A program made the translations under genes and the position numbers. This document shows positions 58,421 through 64,000 of a stretch of DNA of 64,000 bases, piece by piece (position 1 is the first letter of the stretch; each line of letters starts with the position of its first letter). The stretch comes from Mesorhizobium sp. Root552. Its GTDB lineage: Bacteria; Pseudomonadota; Alphaproteobacteria; Rhizobiales; Rhizobiaceae. A model generated the notes under the pieces. The model had not been told where the DNA came from and did not search any database. It saw only the letters and a list, made by a program, of their open reading frames with translations. The stretch is taken from the NCBI RefSeq assembly GCF_001427285.1, contig NZ_LMFV01000062.1, positions 64,656 through 128,655 of the forward strand. Direction: 5' to 3'.

Positions 58421-59242
58421 ATGCCCGGCCAAGAACCCCGCACTTTCCGCAGCATTTTCATCTCCGATGTGCATCTGGGATCGAAAGCTGCCAAGACGGA
58501 ATTCCTCATCGACTTCCTGCGCCATCACGATGCCGATACGATCTACCTTGTCGGCGATATCGTCGATGGATGGCGCTTGCGCAGGACGTGGCATTGGCCG
58601 CAGAGCCACAACGATGTCGTGCAGAAACTGCTGCGCAAGGCGCGCAAGGGCAGCAAGATCACCTACATCGCCGGGAATCACGACGAGTTCGCCCGCCAGT
58701 TCCAGGGCGTGCATTTCGGCGGCATCGTTGTTGCCGACAGCGTGATCCATGAGACCGCCGACGGCAGACGCTTCCTCGTCATCCACGGCGACCAGTTCGA
58801 CACGGTCGTGCACAATGTGCGCTGGCTGGCCTATCTCGGCGACTATGCCTACGACGCGGCGATGTTCACCAATCGCGTCATCAGCCGCATGCGCAGCCTG
58901 CTCGGCCTCGAATACTGGTCGTTTTCCTCGTGGGCGAAACTGCGCGTGAAGAAGGCCGTCAGCTTCATCGGTTCCTTCCAGACCGTGCTTGTTCAGGAGG
59001 CGCGCCGTTCAGAGGCGGATGGCGTTATCTGCGGCCACATCCACCATGCGGCCATAGAGACGTTTGGCGATGTCGAATACATCAACACCGGCGATTGGGT
59101 GGAAAGCTGCACGGCGGTGGTGGAGCACTTCGACGGGCGCATGGAAATCCTGCGCTGGGCGCAGGTGAAGTCCGACGCGCCGCCACCGAGCAACGTCCTT
59201 GTCCCGATCCGCCTGGACGTTCGCGTGCCCGAGGCCGCCTAG
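58421..59242 (+). CDS. LpxH-like metallophosphoesterase (UDP-2,3-diacylglucosamine diphosphatase family)
   Basis: 273-residue calcineurin-type phosphoesterase. Metal-binding motifs are ISDVHLG, VGDIVDGW, GNHDEF and GHIHHAA, in order. Members include LpxH of lipid A synthesis, but many rhizobia use LpxI for that step, so the real substrate is uncertain. AAAAGGTGAG precedes the ATG at 58421. It is followed by an MFS gene. Confidence 0.85.
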   Translation: MPGQEPRTFRSIFISDVHLGSKAAKTEFLIDFLRHHDADTIYLVGDIVDGWRLRRTWHWPQSHNDVVQKLLRKARKGSKITYIAGNHDEFARQFQGVHFGGIVVADSVIHETADGRRFLVIHGDQFDTVVHNVRWLAYLGDYAYDAAMFTNRVISRMRSLLGLEYWSFSSWAKLRVKKAVSFIGSFQTVLVQEARRSEADGVICGHIHHAAIETFGDVEYINTGDWVESCTAVVEHFDGRMEILRWAQVKSDAPPPSNVLVPIRLDVRVPEAA

Positions 59243-59353
59243 CGCGCGGATACAACCGTCGGTATGACCGTTCCGCCCCATCTTGCGCTGTGGTAGATCG
59301 ATCGAAGCCTGGCCTTCCGGATTCGGAGGCAGCTTGTCGGATCGTTTCAATTC

Positions 59354-60559
59354 ATGTCCCTGCCGCCGCTTTCGCCAGAACAGCAGATCAGGCCGCGCCA
59401 TTTCGAATTGCGCATGGCCGCAATCTTCTTCACGCTGCTGATACCGAACGGCATCTACATCCCGTATTTTCCGCTTTGGTTGACCGAAAACGGCTTTGGT
59501 CCCGAAGAGGTCGCGGTGATTCTGTCCGCGCCGATGTTCCTGCGCGTGGTGACGACGCCTTTCCTGACCGCGATGGCCGATCGGGCGCGCGACCGGGCCA
59601 ACGTCTATGTCGCGCTTGTCGCGGCCTCGGTCTTGGTCTCGGCTGGCTATTTCCTGAAGCCTACTTATGTGCTGGTGCTGGCGGTGTCGCTCGCGCTGGC
59701 CGTGGTGTGGACGCCGCATTCGCCCATCGGCGATTCGATCGCGCTATCGGGCGTCAGGCGCTATGGCGCGAACTATACCGGGATGCGCATTTGGGGATCG
59801 ATATCGTTCCTTTGTGCAAATCTCGCCGGTGGCTTCATCCTGGCGCATACCGGTGCCCAATCGGTACCCTTGATCGTATTCCTGTCGTTCTGCGCGGCAC
59901 TGATCGCGGGCCTGTTTGCACCGCGCCTCGGTCCGCCGCGCCGCGCCTCACCCTTGTCTGCGACCGATATGCAGGCATCCGGGCCGAAGCTGCTCAATGC
60001 ATATTTTCTCTATTTCGCCGCCGGCACCGGCATCCTCATAGGCAGCCACGGCTTCCTGTACGGGTTCGTTTCGATTTATTGGAAGTCCATCGGCATCGGC
60101 GATTCAACAATAGGCCTGTTGTGGGCCTGGGGCGTGGCAGCCGAAATCGGCATGTTCCTGTTCTTCAACAGGCTCTTTGCCTCATCGACCGTCGTGAAGG
60201 TGATGGTGCTGGCGGGGGTTGGCGCGGTCGTGCGCTGGCTGATTTTCCCGTTGATCTGGCCCCTGGGCCTTGGCATCGGCGGCTTTTTCGCCGTGCAAAC
60301 GCTTCATGCCCTTTCTACGGCCCTGATCCTGATCGGCTTGCAGAAGATGATTGCCGAGACCGTTGCGGAAGAGCAGACCGGGGCCGCTCAAGGCATTGCC
60401 TATTTCACCAACGGCTTTTGCACGGCCGCGGTGACACTGGTTTCGGGACCGATCTACGACCGGTTCGGCGTAGACGGCTTCTTTGCGATGATCGCCGTAG
60501 CCTTGGTGGGCCTCGCGTGTATCGGTCTTGCCGCGCGTTCAGCCCCAAAGCGCTCGTGA
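59354..60559 (+). CDS. MFS transporter (HcaT/phenylpropionate-permease-like)
   Basis: 401-residue transporter with twelve predicted helices. The N-terminal IFFTLLIPNGIYIPYFPLWL and the YGANYTGMRIWGSISFL segment are typical of the PPP-type group including HcaT; the substrate is not known. The last 21 bases overlap the convergent epimerase gene. The start ATG at 59354 has no strong ribosome site. Confidence 0.8.
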   Translation: MSLPPLSPEQQIRPRHFELRMAAIFFTLLIPNGIYIPYFPLWLTENGFGPEEVAVILSAPMFLRVVTTPFLTAMADRARDRANVYVALVAASVLVSAGYFLKPTYVLVLAVSLALAVVWTPHSPIGDSIALSGVRRYGANYTGMRIWGSISFLCANLAGGFILAHTGAQSVPLIVFLSFCAALIAGLFAPRLGPPRRASPLSATDMQASGPKLLNAYFLYFAAGTGILIGSHGFLYGFVSIYWKSIGIGDSTIGLLWAWGVAAEIGMFLFFNRLFASSTVVKVMVLAGVGAVVRWLIFPLIWPLGLGIGGFFAVQTLHALSTALILIGLQKMIAETVAEEQTGAAQGIAYFTNGFCTAAVTLVSGPIYDRFGVDGFFAMIAVALVGLACIGLAARSAPKRS

Positions 60560-61519
60560 CGGCGGCGAGACGAGCGATCCCTCGTAGGTGAGGCCGGGCT
60601 CACGGTCCCGTGCGAGCAGCAGCGGTCCATCCAGGTCGACGAAATCGGCTCCTTGCGCCAGCAGGACCGCCGGCGCCATGGCGAGCGAGGTGCCGACCAT
60701 GCAACCCACCATGATGCCGAAGCCGAGTTCGACGGCGCGGTCCCGCAGCAAAAGGGCTTCCGTCAGCCCGCCAGCTTTGTCGAGCTTGATGTTGACGGCA
60801 TCGTAGAGGTCGACAAGCGCTTCCAGATCGCGTGCTTCGTGAACGCTTTCGTCGGCGCAGATCGGTATCGGATGCGCGATCTTCTGCAGGATGCCGTCGC
60901 GCCCTGCCGGCAGCGGTTGTTCGACAAGCGCTACTCCCAGTCCTGCCGCCGCTGCCAGATTTTCGGCAATGTTGTCGTCGTTCCAGCCCTCATTGGCATC
61001 GAGTATGATGCGGGCGCGAGGTGCCGCCTCCCTGACTGCCCGGATGCAGGCAATGTCGTTGTCGCCACCGATCTTGACCTTGAGCAGCGGGCGTTCGGCG
61101 TTTGCACGCGCCTGCGCCGCCATTGTTTCCGGTGTACCCAATGACAAGGTGTAGGCCGTCTCCAGCGAAACGGGAGCGATGCCTAGTCGCTCGGCCACGG
61201 AGGTATCGCCGGCCTTTGCTTCCAGATCCCAAAGCGCGCAATCGATTGCGTTGCGGGCGGCACCTGCCGGCATGGCCTTGAGTAAGGCTTGCCGGTCCAT
61301 GCCAGCGGACAATCGCTCCTTCGCGTTTTCAATCGCCGCGTGAACGCTTTCCATCGTCTCACCGTAGCGCTTGTAGGGAACACATTCGCCGCGTCCCGAG
61401 TGAACACCATCCGTGATCGTGCAGGTAATGACCTCCGCCTCGGTCTTGGAGCCACGCGAGATGGTGAAGGTCCCGGCGATGGGAAAACGCTCGGCCTCGA
61501 CCGAAATGACACGCGCCAT
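60539..61519 (-). CDS. Dipeptide epimerase (L-Ala-D/L-Glu epimerase type)
   Basis: 326-residue enolase-superfamily enzyme. Two catalytic Lys are expected in LLKVKIGGD and VNIKLDKAGGL; Asp/Glu metal ligands are in ILDANEGW, VEQPLPAG and ICADESV. The family epimerises L-Ala-D-Glu from murein peptide recycling, and can act on other dipeptides. The chosen start is ATG at 61519 with GGAGAAG upstream; two ATGs a few codons upstream exist. It is convergent with the MFS gene. Confidence 0.88.
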   Translation of the reverse strand: MARVISVEAERFPIAGTFTISRGSKTEAEVITCTITDGVHSGRGECVPYKRYGETMESVHAAIENAKERLSAGMDRQALLKAMPAGAARNAIDCALWDLEAKAGDTSVAERLGIAPVSLETAYTLSLGTPETMAAQARANAERPLLKVKIGGDNDIACIRAVREAAPRARIILDANEGWNDDNIAENLAAAAGLGVALVEQPLPAGRDGILQKIAHPIPICADESVHEARDLEALVDLYDAVNIKLDKAGGLTEALLLRDRAVELGFGIMVGCMVGTSLAMAPAVLLAQGADFVDLDGPLLLARDREPGLTYEGSLVSPPSRALWG

Positions 61520-61596
61520 ATCTTTCTTCTCCATCACGAGCATGCGATGGCCTCTGCAAATCGACAGCCAAACGCCAACGGGTTAAACAGGGCGCC

Positions 61597-62784
61597 ATGT
61601 TGACCATTGGCAAACGCGACGCAAGAAGGGCGGCTGCAAGGCAGGCAGATCACATGCCGCGCATCACGCTGAGCGAGGACGGCGACACGCTGGGCTGCGC
61701 GTTTTCCGGCATCTGGACCACGCGCACGGTCGCGCATGTCGATGCCGAGATGCGCAAGATCGAAAAGCGCAGCGGGTTTGCAACGCTGGCGCTCGACCTC
61801 TCGCGAATCGAAAAGCTGGATACGGCAGGCGCCTGGCTGATCGATAGGCTGCTGACGGCCAACAAGGCGCGGGGCGTAAACGTAACGATGCAGGGCGAAA
61901 GCGAAATCGCGGCCATCCTGCTCGGCGCGGTCGGCGATGCTGCGGCCCGTTCCGATGAAGCCAAGCCCGAGCGCGCGCCCAACATAGTCATTCGCGGGCT
62001 GGAGGCGGTTGGCCGCAGCGTCTATGACATGCGCGACGACTTTCTTGCGGCCATGAACATTCTTGGCGCGACCATTCGCGGCGCGCAAATGAAGCTGGGC
62101 CGCGGCCATGCGGTCAATCCGGCCGCGATCTTCAACCAGATCGACCGCATGGGCGTGGGCGCAATCCCGGTCGTGCTTCTGATGTCGGCCATCGTTGGCG
62201 CTATCGTTGCGCAGCAGGGCGCATACCAGTTGAGCTATTTCGGCGCCGATATTTTCGTCGTCGATCTGGTCGGCGTGCTGGTGCTGCGCGAGATGGGCGT
62301 GTTGTTGACCGCCATCATGATCGCCGGCCGTTCCGGCAGCGCCATTACTGCCGAAATCGGCTCCATGAAGATGCGCGAGGAAGTGGACGCGCTCAAGGTG
62401 ATCGGCCTCAACCCGATCGGCGTGCTGGTCTTCCCGCGTCTTGTGGCCCTGGTCATTGCGCTGCCGTGCCTTACGATCATGGCGAACTTTGCCTCGCTCG
62501 GCGGCGGCATGCTGGCAGCCTGGCTATATTCCGATATTCCGCCCGCCGCATTCATCGACCGGCTTCGCGTGGCCATCGATCTCAGCACCATTTTCGCTGG
62601 GCTGATAAAGGCGCCGTTCATGGCCATGATTATCGGTACCATTGCATCGGTAGAGGGGATGAAAGTTGGCGGCAGCGCCGAATCGCTCGGCCAGCACGTA
62701 ACCGCATCCGTGGTGAAATCGATCTTCGTCGTCATCGTGCTCGATGGCCTGTTCGCAATATTCTACGCGGCGATCAATTTCTGA
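61597..62784 (+). CDS. mlaE: MlaE-family lipid ABC permease with N-terminal STAS domain
   Basis: 395 residues. Residues about 20-115 form a STAS-like domain (LALDLSRIEKLDTAGAWLI), then the MlaE permease domain of five helices (GAIPVVLLMSAIVGAIVAQQ and REMGVLLTAIMIAGRSGSA). The complex moves phospholipids between the inner and outer membranes. The fusion of permease and STAS parts is usual in alphaproteobacteria. The start could also be ATG at 61654. It heads the mlaEFD cluster and stops 1 bp before the mlaF start. Confidence 0.92.
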   Translation: MLTIGKRDARRAAARQADHMPRITLSEDGDTLGCAFSGIWTTRTVAHVDAEMRKIEKRSGFATLALDLSRIEKLDTAGAWLIDRLLTANKARGVNVTMQGESEIAAILLGAVGDAAARSDEAKPERAPNIVIRGLEAVGRSVYDMRDDFLAAMNILGATIRGAQMKLGRGHAVNPAAIFNQIDRMGVGAIPVVLLMSAIVGAIVAQQGAYQLSYFGADIFVVDLVGVLVLREMGVLLTAIMIAGRSGSAITAEIGSMKMREEVDALKVIGLNPIGVLVFPRLVALVIALPCLTIMANFASLGGGMLAAWLYSDIPPAAFIDRLRVAIDLSTIFAGLIKAPFMAMIIGTIASVEGMKVGGSAESLGQHVTASVVKSIFVVIVLDGLFAIFYAAINF

Positions 62785-62785
62785 C

Positions 62786-63610
62786 ATGGCAATGGCTGGC
62801 GAAACCATGACGAGCGCAATTCCCGGAGGCGAGGGGACGGAAGTCGTCCTCTCCGCGCGCGATGTCACCGTCGCCTTCGGCACGAAGGTGATATTGGACA
62901 AGCTTTCGCTAGAGGTCCGGCGCGGCGAAATCCTCGGCTTCGTGGGCGCATCCGGCGCGGGAAAATCGGTGTTGCTGCGCACAATACTGGGCTTGACCAA
63001 AAAGCAGTCGGGCTCGATCACGCTGTTTGGCGTCGATGTCGACAAGGCAAGCGACGTTGAACGCCTGCGGATCGATATGCGCCTTGGCGTGTTGTTCCAG
63101 CACGGGGCGCTCTTTTCGGCGCTGACGGTTCAGGAAAACGTCCAGGTGCCGATGCGCGAATATCTCGACCTGCCGAAGAAGCTCATGGATGAACTGGCGA
63201 TGCTCAAGATCGAGCTTGTCGGCCTGCCGGCAGACGCGGCGCGCAAGTTTCCATCCGAGCTTTCCGGCGGCATGATCAAGCGCGCGGCGCTTGCGCGCGC
63301 GCTGGCACTCGATCCCGACATCGTTTTTCTGGATGAGCCCACGTCCGGCCTCGATCCCATCGGCGCGGCAGAGTTCGACGAACTTGTGGTCAAGCTGCGC
63401 GATACGATGGGGCTCACCGTCTACATGGTCACGCACGATCTCGATTCGCTTTTCACCGCGTGCGACCGCGTTGCCGTGCTCGGCAACAAGAAGGTTCTGG
63501 TGGAAGGCACCATCGAGGACATGCTGAAAAGCGAAGAGCCGTGGGTAAAGTCCTATTTTCGCGGAAAACGCGCCCGTCAGCTTGATCTTGCCGTCCGACA
63601 GCAAAGATAG
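62786..63610 (+). CDS. mlaF: MlaF-type lipid ABC transporter ATP-binding protein
   Basis: 274-residue ATPase of the phospholipid transport complex. Walker A is GASGAGKSVLLRTILG, the signature LSGGMIKRAALARAL and Walker B IVFLDEPTSGLDP, all in the MlaF style (LSGGM). The ATG at 62786 is 1 bp after the mlaE stop; the C-terminus reaches KSYFRGKRARQ as usual. Confidence 0.93.
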   Translation: MAMAGETMTSAIPGGEGTEVVLSARDVTVAFGTKVILDKLSLEVRRGEILGFVGASGAGKSVLLRTILGLTKKQSGSITLFGVDVDKASDVERLRIDMRLGVLFQHGALFSALTVQENVQVPMREYLDLPKKLMDELAMLKIELVGLPADAARKFPSELSGGMIKRAALARALALDPDIVFLDEPTSGLDPIGAAEFDELVVKLRDTMGLTVYMVTHDLDSLFTACDRVAVLGNKKVLVEGTIEDMLKSEEPWVKSYFRGKRARQLDLAVRQQR

Positions 63611-63618
63611 TCAGCCCA

Positions 63619-64000
63619 ATGGAAACCAGAGCCAACTATGTCATTGTCGGGATCTTTACGCTGGCCGCAATTTTGGCAGCGTTCGGCTTCGTCTACTGGA
63701 CGGCGGCTATCGGCGACCGTGGCGAGACGGCACTGCTTCGGGTGCGCATTCCGGGTTCCGCTTCGGGCCTCGCGCGCGGCAGCTTTGTGCTGTTCAACGG
63801 CGTCAAGGTTGGTGATGTCCGCCGCGTCTATATCGACGTCGACAACCCCACGGTTGCGATTGCGGACACGGAAGTCGACCGGCTGACGCCAATCACCAAG
63901 TCCACTCAGGCCGACATTGGCCTTGCCGGATTGACCGGGCAGGCGAACATCGAACTGAAGGGCGCCGACCCGCGCGAAACCAAGCTGCTTGATGACGCGG
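63619..64000 (+). CDS. mlaD: MlaD-family substrate-binding protein, 3' end cut off
   Basis: First 127 codons of an MCE-domain protein (starts METRANYVIVGIF). It has an N-terminal transmembrane anchor (VIVGIFTLAAILAAFGFVYW) and the MCE segment FNGVKVGDVRRVYID, ending GLTGQANIELKG before the window stops. It forms the periplasmic lipid-binding ring of the complex with MlaE and MlaF; it starts 8 bp after mlaF. Confidence 0.9.
   Translation, partial: METRANYVIVGIFTLAAILAAFGFVYWTAAIGDRGETALLRVRIPGSASGLARGSFVLFNGVKVGDVRRVYIDVDNPTVAIADTEVDRLTPITKSTQADIGLAGLTGQANIELKGADPRETKLLDDA

Overview
The window looks like a chromosomal segment of an alphaproteobacterium of the order Hyphomicrobiales (Rhizobiales), most like Mesorhizobium, Aminobacter and other Phyllobacteriaceae. 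The grounds are high-GC coding, typical rhizobial gene neighbourhoods (A-type Fe-S carrier / dgt / argS / SPOR protein / nagZ / scpAB / tatABC), a malic enzyme fused to a phosphotransacetylase-like domain, class II DAHP synthase, DUF2865 and DUF2059 proteins, and a RIME-type intergenic palindromic element. No rRNA, CRISPR array, insertion sequence or prophage was found. One tRNA (Val, anticodon CAC) is present.

Layout. 1-1.75 kb: end of an NCS2 nucleobase permease and a convergent VOC protein. 1.75-13.2 kb: housekeeping block with the Fe-S carrier, dGTPase-like protein, ArgRS, a giant acidic SPOR-domain membrane protein, NagZ, ScpA/ScpB and the complete TatABC translocase. 13.3-17.1 kb: a molybdenum hydroxylase operon in small-large-medium order with an AYRGAGR active-site loop (form II CO dehydrogenase-like). 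17.3-18.9 kb: an oxalate/formate-antiporter-family transporter with a 40-residue membrane partner. 19.0-20.3 kb: two genes each preceded by a guanidine-II (mini-ykkC) type leader, a solitary ATP synthase a-subunit-like gene and a Gdx/SugE guanidinium exporter. 20.7-30 kb: GNAT, CutC, DusA, a beta-hydroxyacid dehydrogenase, a polar amino acid ABC importer without its ATPase, MobB, a DMT transporter and MoaA. 30.2-34.5 kb: DUF971, a MarR regulator divergent from an alpha/beta hydrolase with a tandem operator between them, a rhodanese and an L,D-transpeptidase.

34.6-38.1 kb is a lower-GC accessory stretch (small unknown proteins, an acyltransferase-SGNH O-acylation enzyme, a Cys-rich secreted protein) ending at tRNA-Val. 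38.5-44.7 kb: Gph, RpiA, a DUF2059 protein, glutathione reductase, a second MarR and an SbmA/YddA-like ABC exporter. 44.7-46.3 kb is non-coding and rich in repeats (RIME-like element, a further inverted repeat, a consensus CtrA half-site pair). 46.3-58.3 kb: DAHP synthase, a diguanylate cyclase, GFA protein, DgkA, a 3-methyladenine glycosylase, NadE, GltX, DUF2865, malic enzyme and an SDR protein without the usual Tyr/Lys pair. 58.4-64 kb: LpxH-like phosphoesterase, MFS transporter, dipeptide epimerase and the start of an mlaEFD lipid-transport operon that runs off the window.

The most unusual element is at 19.0-20.3 kb. The gdx gene and its leader fit the known guanidine-II/Gdx pairing. The solitary atpB-like gene just upstream carries an even cleaner two-hairpin guanidine-II leader, which suggests a guanidine-responsive paralogue of the F0 a subunit. 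All functions are inferred from sequence reading alone; no database search was run.
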